Shown piece after piece: positions 45,854 to 57,957 of a stretch of DNA of 64,000 nucleotides (positions are counted from its first letter, which is position 1; each line of letters begins with the position of its first letter). Source of the stretch: Phellopilus nigrolimitatus (lineage: Eukaryota > Basidiomycota > Agaricomycetes > Hymenochaetales > Hymenochaetaceae); contig JAJOHG010000002.1 of NCBI GenBank assembly GCA_021029095.1, positions 1,922,001 through 1,986,000 on the forward strand, given 5' to 3'. A program made the position numbers and the translations under genes. The notes beneath the pieces are model-generated. The model saw only the letters and a list, made by a program, of their open reading frames with translations. It searched no databases and was not told the DNA's origin.

Positions 45854-48800
45854 TCAGCGCAGCAACGCGATGTTCTGCTCGACACTCGGGTAGCGGTACG
45901 CGACGAAATTCGGGTCCTGGTCTACCAGCTCCTCGATCGCCCGCCGCGATGCGACAGACATCCGCGACGCCGGCCCACCGCCAGTGACCGCTAGCCCCGT
46001 GTGCCGCGACCGACTGCTCCCTCCGCCCGCACCGTACTCCGCCGTCGCCCCCGGTGACCCGTCCACGTGAGACTCGGAGCTCGACGGCAGCATCGTCTCC
46101 GCATCACGGTTCGCCATCGCCGGCGGTGCAGCACCGACGCCCGACAGCCGCGCGCTCGCGTCTCCCCCGCTCCCGCCGCTGCTCTGACTATTGCGGCCCG
46201 CGGCGCCCGTCATTTTTCCCAGCAGGCTTGCAAGGCCAAACCGGCTGCGCCGCTTTCCCAGGGCCTTGTCCGCGCCCTCGTCGCCTGACCCGTACCCGAG
46301 TCGGCCGAGCGAGCGCGACGGCGCCGCGACGCCCATTTCGGCGTACGGTGACGGCGACGGCGGTGGCACCTGTGCATACGCATACGCATCCTGCATCGCA
46401 AGCGCGGAGCGCGCGCCAGCACGCCCGCTATCAAGCGGGAACGTCGCAGGCGCGTCTGGCCGCGAGCTCATCCCACCGAAAGACTGCCTTCGCACGTCCC
46501 TTCGGAAAAACGGCTGCGGAGTTTCGAGCGTCTGCGGCTCGCGATCGTCTTGTGGACTCATGCTTACGTCGTACATCGTCTTGGGCCGCGGTGCGTCCAC
46601 AGGCGAACTCGGTATTTCGTTTGGTAGCGGCGGCAACGACTTGTGTAGCGAATACACGGAGATCGGACGCGGCGACGACGGCGCGCGCATGTGCTGCGGA
46701 GGTTGCTGCTGCTCCTGGACGCGCTGCCGTATATCTGGCTCCGACAGCGCTGAGTGGATGCCGCGCGGAGGCTCCAGGTCCGAGCCCAGGTACCCATTGC
46801 CGTTGCTGTACACTTCTTCCGCGTGTGCTGGCAAGACATGGTTCGACGGCTCAAGCCACGTATTCCGGATCGACGTCGGTGTGGGCAGTGCTGTGCTGGG
46901 GGGCGGTGCGACGGCAGCAGGGGGTATCGACGTCCGGCGCGACGCGGCTGACATCGAGCGCTCACGCGGTGTCGTGCGGTTCACGAGGTACGATAGCGGC
47001 GGTGGTGGCGCGAGCGGCTCGTCCTCCGACCGCTCGGTCGACTGTACTTCCCGCCCATTCCCGCGCTGGGCGTCGCCCTCCTTCGCGTTTTTGTGGCTCC
47101 CCGTGACCAGACACCAAATCTTCGCGAGTCCTCTTTTCTTCTTCGCCTTTGGTCTGTTGTCACTGTCCGAGGGCTGCACAGGGCAGTCGACGGACAAGGA
47201 CGCGCGGCGGGGCCACTGTCCGCTTGCGCGCAGAGACGGCGCATTGCTCCCCAGGTCGACCGTCTTAGGCCTCATCTGCATGCTCTGCTTCTCCCGGTCG
47301 AGGGCCACACTGTGCCTTTTATTCAGTAAACGCATCCCCTAAAACGGAACCAGTGTCCAAAAAAAAAGACGATAGACGCACTGCATATCCATCATGCTGC
47401 CCGAAGTTGACATGACCGCAGAAGGCGCGAAGCTCTCGCGGCTCTTCCACGCCTCGCTCCAATTCCGGAACGCGAAGAAGCGAGAGCGGCGGTTCGCACT
47501 CATGCTCGCCGAACTGAGGCTCTGCGAGTCCAAGAGCGACACCTGCGACTGCACGCGGCCACTCGGCGGGCGCGCCGAGCTGAGCCCTGACCCGGGCGGC
47601 GTCAAGGGCGTCGGCGTGGTCAGTACGCTCATCGGGCGCATGCTCGTCTGCGAAGCTGACTTTGGCCGATCGTGCTCGCGGGGAAGCACACCGACAGTGC
47701 CCGAGCCGATGCCACTCGACGCTGCGGTGTAGAACCCGCTATCTGTCTGGTGAGGGAGCGGGCTGTGCGCAGAGTACATAGACATGGCCTCCGCACCATT
47801 CCCGCCCGAGCCACGTGATGATTTGCGCGCGCGACTACGCTCACGCTCCCGTTCACGCCGCTCCTCGCGCCGACGCTCCTTCTCTTCCTTGCGCACATCG
47901 ACATGCTCGACGATCATGCCGTTCTCGAGTAGCGTTACCTCACGGCTTTGGTTCTGATGGCGCACATGCTGGGGTGCACCTTCGATGTTGAGCGGGCCAA
48001 GCGAAAGAGGAGCGGGCCCAGAGATCGAGCGTCGCGATGCGTGACTCGCTTTGAGGCGCGCAATACCGTCGTCGCCTGCCAAGGTGCTGGGAGTTGCATC
48101 GTACGTCGAGCGGCGGAGGCTATCGTAAGTATCCCTGAGCTTACTCTCGAGCAGACGCGACTCCTGCATCGCCCGTGCGCGCGCGAGCGCTTCTGCTTCG
48201 AGGAGCGCAGTCTGAGTTTTGATATATAGATCAATCGTCTGTTGGCGAGCCTGCGGCTCCCGTGGATTCTAAATAAAACATAGAGCAGAGATATTTAAGT
48301 AGGTATAGAAATAGCATGCTGCAAGTGACGTACCATCGACAACCAAAGCTTTAAGTTCGGCTCCGTGAGGCGATTTCCGCGCGCTCGTGGGCGGTTTGGG
48401 TCCGCGGTCGCCCTTACGACTACCTGCGACTCGGAGCTCGAATTCGACGTCCGTGCATGCGCACGCTCTTCTGTCTCTTCCAGCTCCCTGCGACACAGAT
48501 CGTGGTAGTACACGTCGCTCTCGCGCTCCCAGACACCAGGGCCCGTCACGTCGACGTCGGCCATGTCCTGGTCGCGCATCGCACACTCGACACAGACCTC
48601 TCGTCCGTCGGGAGCGTTGAACTGCGCGGTGCGATACGGCTGTTGGGCGTACACACCCGCAGGGGCGCGAATGGGAGCGGGGCGGACGGGCTCAGGGGCG
48701 TACTGGGCAGTCGGGTTGTACGTGTAGATAGGATTGACGGCGATGGGCGTGGGCGAGGATGGGGGCGTAATATACGTCGGTTGCTGCGCGACGGCACGAG

Positions 48801-49650
48801 TGTTTGGGGAGATGGAGATTGGTCTGTATGACGGGGACGCGCTGGCGGGGACGATCGGGCCGTATTGCTGAGAGTCGGGGCGCACGTTGCCTCCGCTCGC
48901 GGGGGAGATGGAGGGATGTCTCGGCATCGACGCGGACTGGGGCCGAGCGTTACTGTCATTGTCTTTGGCGAACTGCTGACGGCCGGGTGTCCCGCTGGAA
49001 TCGGAGGGAGAGTCGATGGGCGTGGCCGCTGCGGATCGCACGTCGGTGAAGATGCCCGAGTCATCTTTGGATTGACGGAAAGAGTCGCGTGCGTATGGCG
49101 ATGGGGTGAGCCGACGAGAGGCCGGGGCGCCTGTAGAGTCATATGGGGAAGGCAGCCCTTCTGTTCTGTCCTCGAACCCATTTTCTGGCTGTCGTCCGCC
49201 AGTGCCCCCGGACGGACCCACGTCGGTGTTTAAGGCCGACCTGTCGTGGACGTACTCATCGTACGATGGCTGTCGGCCTGCATTCATCATCACACCGCTA
49301 CCTCCTGCAAGAAGCGGCTCTCCAACCGAAGGATAGCGGACCCCGACTTCTGATTGTTTGCTTCCAGCGCCAGAAGACGGTCCCATGTTGGTGTCCAGGT
49401 CCGGTCTGTACTCAGAGTATGACGGCGAACGACCTGCATCCATCATTGCCCCGCTGCCGCCTGATATGGGTGGCTCTCCGAACGCGGGATAGCGGTGGTC
49501 GGTATACGTGCAGCTAGCAGTAGCGGCGGGGAGGGAGCGGGGGCAGCTGGACACGAAGTGCTGCTTGCCGGGGACGACGAACCCGACGGGGGTCTCGACG
49601 AAGGGCGCGATACGCCTGTCGACAACGGCAGGCGAGTACGCGGCGGTCAT
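45854..49650 (-). CDS. Large disordered protein with a conserved Cys-rich core, function unknown
   Basis: Three exons (49650-48334, 48268-47382, 47315-45854) give an open 1221-residue protein. Start MTAAYSPAVV. The first ~300 residues are Pro/Ser/Gly-rich with two related segments (RYPAFGEPPISGGSGAMMDA and RYPSVGEPLLAGGSGVMMNA). A compact core follows: GREVCVECAMRDQDMADVDV, then GPGVWERESDVYYHDLCRRE, and LTEPNLKLWLSM with a helical NPREPQARQQTIDLYI, then a coiled coil rich in Arg/Glu. The rest is Ser/Pro-rich and ends YRYPSVEQNIALLR. I have seen CVECxMRDxDMADVDV only in unnamed fungal proteins and cannot assign a function. At the last junction the canonical donor at 47381 with acceptor AAAAG at 47316 keeps the frame. 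Confidence 0.8.
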
Positions 49651-50330
49651 CACCGTCGGTGAAGAAGAGGATTTGAGAGAAAATAGAAGTCGGCGGAGAG
49701 GGCGCGGGGCTTTGTTGTGGTTTGATGGGTAAAGAAAGGACACCAAAGGACTAGCTCGTGATGGCGACGGAACTAAACGTCGGGCGACGACGATCACCGA
49801 CGCTTTTGCCGCTGTCAATGGAGGCGGCGATAGAGGTGGTGTGGTGAGCGGTAACGATAACGGTCGACAATGACGGCGGCGGCGACGAGGAGACCGCGCT
49901 CTCAATTCGCGTGGCCGCCGCGTGGGCTCTCGCTTACGTCCGACAAACCTTCCTTATCTGGACATATAAATAGATTTGAAGTCTTACAACCAGAAGCCAA
50001 ACAGAGATCTGTTCCTAATACGGACGTTTTGGGGGGATCTTGAGAAGCTAAAACCTGGGTAAAGATGTAGGGGAATCGGTCTCGAAAGGAGCAAGAGGAC
50101 CTATCAAATTCTGAACAAAATTGCCTGGATTTACCACGAACTAGGCGTGCAATGCATTTGTCATTCGGAAACTTCCGGTTTTCGGTTAGAAGATTGTTCC
50201 GCCCAACGCCATCCAAAATCCTATCGGATAAATTTGGTCAGAACTCAGAAATTTATGCCCAGAGTCCTACAACACGACATATTGGATATTTACAAAATAA
50301 AATAGAAAACAGAAAGCACCCATTCATATT
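49651..50330. other. Intergenic region, no gene seen
   Basis: About 680 bp: the 5' side of the large disordered-protein gene and the 3' side of the chromodomain gene. Only short unconvincing frames. Bases 49651-49905 are open in the frame of the downstream gene but are Arg/Pro/Ser-rich without a conserved feature, so I start that gene at 49650. Confidence 0.5.
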
Positions 50331-51746
50331 TCACTTCCTACGCTTCCTCACACTCTCAGTCCTTTTTTTCGATACTCCTCCCGCCCGCTTCGCGCGCCCC
50401 TCCTCAAATTCCTCAACCAGCGGCGCCGCATCCTCCCTTAGCTGGCCCTCCGGCTCCCATGTTCTCGCCGACGCGTCGTACCCGAGCCAGTCAACAAAGT
50501 ACCACACCTCACCGTCCGCGTCCTCCTGCCGATCAACGATTCCGCCCACCACATAGTGCTTCTCCGGCCGCTCGTACCGCCCCGGCCGCGGCCGCGTGCA
50601 GGAACGCACGGGGTCTGCCCACGCGCGTGGCAGTACTGGATAGCGCGGCATGCATTTTGTTGTCACAGCGTACTGTTTGACCTGGTTTTTCTGCTTCCAC
50701 GACGAGGGTAACGCCGTCCCCCCAAGGCGCGTGTACTTGTGTACTTCGCACAGCGTGTGCTCGACGTCGACGAGCGTCATGGGTCGCCCCTCCTTCCCCA
50801 GACGCGCCGGCGCGAGGCCAAGGCGCGCAAAGTGACGCAGTCTGCGTGTCCGTCATCCAGCGAATCAACGCCGGCTCGCTACCTGCCACAGACGCTGCAG
50901 GCGCGAAGCACTTCTTCAGCCCCTTCTGCGCGCCAATTCCCGCGACGACGAAGTCGTCCTCCCCGAAGCGTAGGAGTGGCGTATAGCTAAGGTTCAGCAG
51001 CAGCTGGAATGCCATGAAGTCCCCGAGGCCCGGGTACCGGAACAGCGTGTCAAACGCGTCCGCCATGTACGCGCACTCCGTAAGCTGCGTATGAAGGACC
51101 CTTGCCCATCATCACCTCCATAAGCGACAGGTGGTTCAGGAACGCTGTTCGATGGCCCAGCGTCGGCGCTGGCTTCTGGAACGCGCCTGTGTACACGCGC
51201 ACGTCGCTGTCCATTGCATCTTGCAGAACCGCCACGTACTTTTTGCGCCTGTACGATGCCCATGTAAGCGGACCCAGTTGCTTCTCTAGCAGTTGGTACG
51301 TCTCTATCCGCGTGAACATATCGTACAGCAGCACGCGGAAGACGATGTCCTCCGGTTTCTGCGAGTCCCTTCTCGATTACTTCACGGATAAGGAACTGGC
51401 AGCCGCGGTCTGCGACCCGAAAGACGCTGCAAAATTTATGCGACTGGAGTATGGGGTCTTCGGTCCACCTACGCCACAATAATTGAGTTATAATGGAAAG
51501 AAAGAGAAAAAGAAAAGAAATATCGGGGACCACTCACGGCTGAGGCTCTCCTGACCTTCGTTTCTCTTCCACCGCGTGCCGCTCGGCCGTGTACCGCCAA
51601 AACGTGTCAAATGCTGCTGTCGTAGTGAACACCTTGCCGTCCACATTCGCTGTCTGCACCGACGTCTTCTTTCTCTCCTTGACATCGTTGTCCTTCTTTG
51701 ACAGCTCCAAACGCGCCGTCTTCTGGTGCAGCGTCGGCTCCTTCAT
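50331..51746 (-). CDS. HMUDK-helical-domain protein fused to a chromodomain (frame interrupted)
   Basis: Exon 51746-51538 (start MKEPTLHQKTARLELSKK), intron 51469-51537, then coding to 50331. Conserved blocks follow the '5-hmdU DNA kinase helical domain' family common in basidiomycetes: TEDPILQSHKFCSVFRVADR, QFLIREVIEKG, PEDIVFRVLLYDMFTRIETY, LLEKQLGPLTWASY, VYTGAFQKPAP, YMADAFDTLFRYPGLGDFMA, FQLLLNLSYTPLLRF, DDFVVAGIGAQKGLKKCF, RHFARLGLAPA, MTLVDVEHTLCEVHKYTR. A chromodomain follows (HYVVGGIVDRQ, WYFVDWLGYDASARTWEPE), with its aromatic-cage residues, and a basic tail. In the phage proteins the helical domain belongs to DNA-base hypermodification enzymes; the fungal role is unknown. Three single-base insertions (near 51367-51369, 51089-51103, 50835-50845) break the frame; removing none is assumed here. 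Block spacing is otherwise exactly that of the family, so assembly error is as likely as gene death. Confidence 0.78.
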
Positions 51747-52306
51747 TGCGCAGCGTATAGCACGGGAGTCTCAGACAAGCAAAGGACCCAGGAAGGAGTT
51801 CAAAGAATGCAGAGTGACGCGGGCAGAAAGCGCGTCGAACGAGAAACAAAGCGCGTCGCGGCGTGACAGCACACGTCGAAGATGCTCGTGCACTGTCCGA
51901 GACGCGTTCGAGTGTGGTGTCGTAAAGGCACCCGCACGGGTGCAGATCGTGCAGATCGAATCGGCAGTCGCATAGTCAGTAACGTAACCACCACTGTGTT
52001 CTCAAGATTTCTTGAGGTCTCCAGTCAAGATTTAAGCTTCAGACATGAGCATAGAAGTGGAACAATCAGCTCCTTTGTTGGCGTTCAGTGTGCTTTTCGA
52101 GCTTTCCACCAGATCGTAGTTGTAAGGAGATTTTCAGCCATCACGCACTTCCTTTCTCGGAATAATCAATGCTCCACTAGAAGCACACGCACAAACAGAT
52201 CGAGCAAAGAAAAAATTCATAGTAGAAATTATGTATCGGCAGTCCTTTCAATATATCTACAAAGCTACCACAGTCCAGCTCTACAACGAAACCGTCTTCA
52301 GTTGCA
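51747..52306. other. Intergenic region, no gene seen
   Basis: About 560 bp between the chromodomain gene's start and the NDUFS7 3' end. No convincing frame, RNA gene or repeat was recognised on either strand. It should contain the chromodomain gene's promoter. Confidence 0.5.
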
Positions 52307-53384
<1,078 letters not shown>

Positions 53385-53678
53385 TGAAGATGCGAATAGT
53401 TAAACTCGTGAGTATATCTCGCTGCTTGGGCGCGAAGTAATACGTACCTGCGGATGAAGTGAAGGCGACAGAGACATGGAGGATGCGGAGAAACGTTGGA
53501 AAGCTTTGGCCAGTAAGAGTAGACCGATGGGTAAGCATCCAATACGGACATTAAGTAGATTACATAATCAGAGTGCTTCGGGGAATTCATTTTCAAAAAC
53601 GCTCTAATCTACGGAGTCTACCTGTCATTGTAGATCTAAAGGCTTGCAGCATTCTACTACATAAGATGAGCTGCACAT

Positions 53679-56600
53679 CTATCCATTGTGTTCTTTCTCT
53701 GACTTCTCTCTCTGTGTCTTTTTCCTTAACCAAATCGCCCGGAGCAGCTTCACGATCTTCTTCTCTCCCTCTACGAAGTTCGCCTGCAAGTGACGAGAAA
53801 ATATTAGAATCCGTATTTCTTACGCGAGCCATCCACTCTGCAGATGTCAGGAAGCCTCAACTCACCTCCTGCGACCGTCAGCAGCTTCTCTGTCTCCGTC
53901 TTCTCCATGCTGAAGCTCCACGTCGACACGCTCATCGGGTCGAACCCCGGCACCGCCTCGTTCGGAATCAGCGGGTTGTACACGATCGCGATGCCATCGC
54001 GCGCCTTGCAGATCCTGCTCTTCGAGATCGTCCAGACGCGACGAATCCTGAAGGCCCGCTGAGGAGCCCATCCAGATCGTGCACGCGCTCATGGGCCGCG
54101 TACCCGGAGCTATTCTCGCAGCTGCATCGCCTTCGGTACCCTCCCCGGGAAGGGACTGACTATTCTCAGAGCTCGGGACTTTGGGGCTCGATGACGAGGA
54201 CCTATCAACCGCGTCCAAACGCGCTTGCTCCCTGCCGTCGCGCTCTCCGGCCTTCCGTGCTTGCTCGCTCGCCTCTCTTTCTTGTGCCTCTGCCAACGTG
54301 CGGTTTGCCGTATCCGAGGACGTTCGCGGAGCTTGTGAGCCTGGCTCGAGGCCGGGTTTCTTCTCGGAAGGCTGAACGAGCGCAGGCCAGCGCGCGCCTT
54401 TTGGCCAGGTAGAGATCCCGCGTCGTGCAGCATATTCTAAAATCGCAAGCCGTCAGCCGTGTAAAGGATACACTGAGTAGATATGGGGCTTACCCTCGGC
54501 GCGGGTGAACCACAGGTCCTGACATAAGACTCAAAATTAAATTTGCACATCGGAAGAGAAAGAGAATTGTTCACCTGAGAGTCCGCACTAGCATCCAATG
54601 AAATTATACAATCGACATCACGACGGAACAGTGGATAATAAGGAATGTTCAACTCGGCTATACCGGAAAATAGTCAAGACAAGATTACGCGAAGGAGTTC
54701 ATAGAAAACTTACCGCCCGCGTCCTGAACAAAGAGCAATTAGCTCAGGTTTGTTCGACTGCTCAAACTGTCCAGCGCTCACCATAAATCCGAGCGTCTCC
54801 CTTTCTGTGATATCCGGGGGACTGTTTTCACGCAGCTGTCCAGCCATTCCTTTCACAAAGTTGGGCAGCTATCAGGACTGAGCAAAGCTTCTCATAACGT
54901 TGTAGAGGTTTAATGAGTTTACCTCATCAGGTTCGACAGGGTGCAGGACGCCAATTTCCTTGCTATTCTCCATGACGATGTCATTTAGCCATCCATATAG
55001 CTGGGTTGGCAGCTGACGCAAGACGGGCTGCACTTCGTTGAAGTAGTGCTACAATAACTTGTAGGTGAAGAGAATATTTAGACAAAAACACGCAGATAGG
55101 TACCTGTAACGAGGCACAGAAAGCGGAGGCGTATATCCTGGCGAGTGGACGTCGGTAAATGGTATATGGAAGGTCAAGAAGCTTACCCAGTGAGAATGGA
55201 GAAACTGATTTCCGGCTGAAAACGAAGCCTTTAATACTTAGACAAATGCTTAGAAAATAAGAATTCGAGCAGCTTACATTCCGACCAACTGATTTTCCGT
55301 TCTCAAATCTCCGGCCGAGAGACCAAGAGGGAATCCAAGCTGTACATCGAGCATCAGTCTACGTTCCCCGGGAATCAAACAAACAATGATGTACCGCCTA
55401 ATTCATCGCAGCCGACCTCGAATGGCGTGAATTCAAACCACAGCCAAGACGAAAGCTTTTCGATTTGTTCTTCTTCCCGCTTGAAAAGCCGCCTGCGCTC
55501 CGAGTCGACCGCGAGCCGTTGCGCGCCCTGAACTTCTGCAAGCGGCTTCTCAAGTACAATTGGTATCTCTAAACGTCACTTTTAACAAGACGAAACAGGA
55601 GGGAAAAAAAAATAGCAACAGAACAAACCATGGCGGATCGCAGTGAAGATTGGCATTGGGAGTATCCCGCTATCGACGTTCTTCCTGAAGTGATGAAGGG
55701 AAAGGAATTGTGCATCGAGTCGCTCAATATCGCTCGGCACGAACAACCGTGCGGCAATGAGTGTGCCATACAGGTCAACCAGCGACACTGCCCCTGCCGG
55801 GCCATTAGCTTTGCGCAGAAGTCCGGAAAGTAGGTACTTTAAACGACGAAGATGAAATTGAGCCAGAAGATGATAAGTGAATTAGTGAACCGACCTTGTT
55901 AGTAGGAGGGTTGGTCAACATATCCAGAGTACTCATGTCGACATAGCTCGTTCGAATCCGTTCGGTGATGTGCTCCGCCGCTGCCTTCGGCTCTGTGGTA
56001 CCTGCGACGCCAGAATAAAGAACACCAAGCGCCCAACAGCTCCCTGTCGGGCGGATCATCTAGATAAAAAAAAAACCACTTCTGATGAACGGAAACATAC
56101 CAGATATTCCTGCCATGTATGTAGTGCAATCGAAAATTCCTGACTTCTTAGCACCAACCAGTGAGCCTGTCGTGTTGACCATAGCACGGAATCCTTACGG
56201 AAAGGTAAGCACGATATCATCTGAGTAGAATTTCGGGGGGAGAACACGAACCTCCTCCAGAGCCCGCAATGGCCACGACTGGAAGGTCTCTCTCATCCAG
56301 TTCACTCTCATCGACACCAAACAAATGCGAAAACGCTCTCCGCATTTTGCGCTTGCGCTCACGCAGGAACGCGCGCTCGCTGACGCACAGCTCATCGCTG
56401 AGCCTCACCTCCGCGTCCCACTCGCATTCAGGATTCTCGCGCGGGTCCGGTGGATCGTTTACAATCTGCGAGAAGAGCGAACCAGGTCCGCGACTGAGTT
56501 CGAGGAGGAGAGCGGCTGACTTTTCTTGCAAAGCAGCGAGGGAAGCCGGCCATGACCACGAAGAGATTGCTGAGGTGATCTCATCGACGGATAGGGAAGA

Positions 56601-57249
56601 GCGCAAAAAGGACAGCCCATGCCATGGCTTATTCTCGCCGTCCTTTCGTTTCGCATTCGTAACCTAAAAGTTTTAAACAGCTATTTTTATGTAATGAATG
56701 AAGCTGGGGGGAAAAGGAACTCACGTCATCAGTTGAATCAAGGAAAACTAAGTTCTTGATATTTCTCGGAAATTTGTATGAGGTGCCTTCAGAAGGGTTC
56801 TGAGGCTGGCCTGTGGTAAGATTTACTGTATACTGGATATGAATTCTGAAAACAATACCTTAGGAGGCGTTTTATCTTCAGACGACGTACTGACGTGACG
56901 GTCCCATCGTCCTTGCGTGTGCGGAACCAAGGAAGAAGCAAGGGCCAGCACTGAACCTCCGGCTATTGTCAGTTTTATGAACGCTGCATTTGTTTAAGTG
57001 TTCAAAGGCACTTTGACAAGACACATTACTTACATTTAGAGAAATTGTTTGATCCTCTGGGTTGGCTGTGAGAGAAAATAGGGCGACATAGCTGTATTCG
57101 TTTCCGAGAATTTGATAGATTCTGATAGCTATATGTTGAAATAGATAAGAAAGGGTGATGATGGTGCGAGCGCATTGCCGACATCTTTCAATTCCTTGCT
57201 CATAAGGATCGCTGAGACCAAACTTAGACAATATTCTCCCAGTGCTCAT
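53679..57249 (-). CDS. Cytosolic phospholipase A2-like lysophospholipase (PLA2c domain)
   Basis: A gene of at least a dozen exons. ATG at 57249 gives MSTGRILSKFGLSDPYEQGI. Further blocks: WPLLLPWFRTRKDDGTVTS, FPRNIKNLVFLDSTDD, WHGLSFLRSSLSVDEITSAI, RERKRKMRRAFSHLFGVDES, VAIAGSGGGFRAMVNTTGSL (oxyanion loop and Arg), MAGISGSCWALGVLYSGVAG (nucleophile Ser in GISGS), PAGAVSLVDLYGTLIAARLF, WFEFTPFEVGCDELG, YYPLFRRDVDCIISLDASAD (catalytic Asp) and TRAEEYAARRGISTWP. This is the PLA2c fold; substrates are glycerophospholipids or lysophospholipids. The end MEKTETEKLLTVA is expected to continue ANFVEGEKKIVKLLRAIWLR to a TAG at 53679, but one extra G near 53870 puts the spliced exon out of frame; the other reading stays open for 79 residues without conservation. 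Several exon ends are approximate. Confidence 0.82.
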
Positions 57250-57957
57250 AGATTATTTCGATTCAGATAGCAAGTCTCTTCTGAACCCTATCCACAGTCC
57301 CTCGAGAATTTTTTGGTCCAAGACGGTTAAAAAAACAGTGCTGAGTCTTCGGCTTCGACGCCCGAAAGAACCTGCTCAAGCATAAATTTCCCAGCTATAG
57401 TCAAGTAACTCAGTGTATGTTTCTCACACTGCCTTGCGATGAGTGAAATCCAGCAAGATAGAGAGCACTAGATTCACAAGCAAGCGTTGTTGTTGTTCAG
57501 CGAGACTGGAATCCCCGACGTCATGGCACGTGGTAATTATGTAACGAAAGTGGCAGTCGCTGACGCGTTGGGTTTTTATTTATTTGTTGGCAAACATTTT
57601 TTACTAGCTACATTCCAAGCAAACCACCCGACAGCGGCTCAGTGGAGAGCGCAAGCACCTGAACATATGCTGATCTGGAAGAAGCTGCAGTCGTTTGGTC
57701 CATATTTATACCGGTTGAAAGACGGTAATCTGAGGTCTATGGTACGACGTGCACTGATAATGTGGTTTACAAGCCTCAAACTCAGGAAGGGTTTCTCCAA
57801 TGTATAATCTTTACGGACTTGAACAGGCGCTAACGAATAGCTCATGATTCGAATGTTTTCCTTCCACGACCAAATAGGTCCGAGCTTATGACCGTCTGTA
57901 CTGTTGTATATTACAAGCCCCGACAACTATCGCAAACTTCAAAGCGTCACCCGCGAT
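57250..57957. other. Stretch without a recognised gene
   Basis: About 700 bp upstream of the phospholipase gene and downstream of the glycosylase gene. A 106-codon frame on the plus strand (57487-57807, containing GFYLFVGKHFLLATFQANHP) and a 95-codon frame on the minus strand overlap each other; neither shows conservation that I recognise, so I call neither a gene. Confidence 0.45.

Noticed and set aside
45854..47342. Long open frames on the plus strand (46054-47106 and 46191-47342) opposite the large disordered-protein gene
   Set aside because: They are the reverse complement of a GC-rich, Ser/Pro-rich coding exon, show no conserved motif, and the minus-strand reading joins in frame to two upstream exons with a conserved core.
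56780..56960. A frameshift in the phospholipase after KDDGTVTS
   Set aside because: The GTACGT directly after this point is a good donor, and splicing to the acceptor GCCAG near 56805 keeps the frame (continuing PQNPSEGTSYKF).
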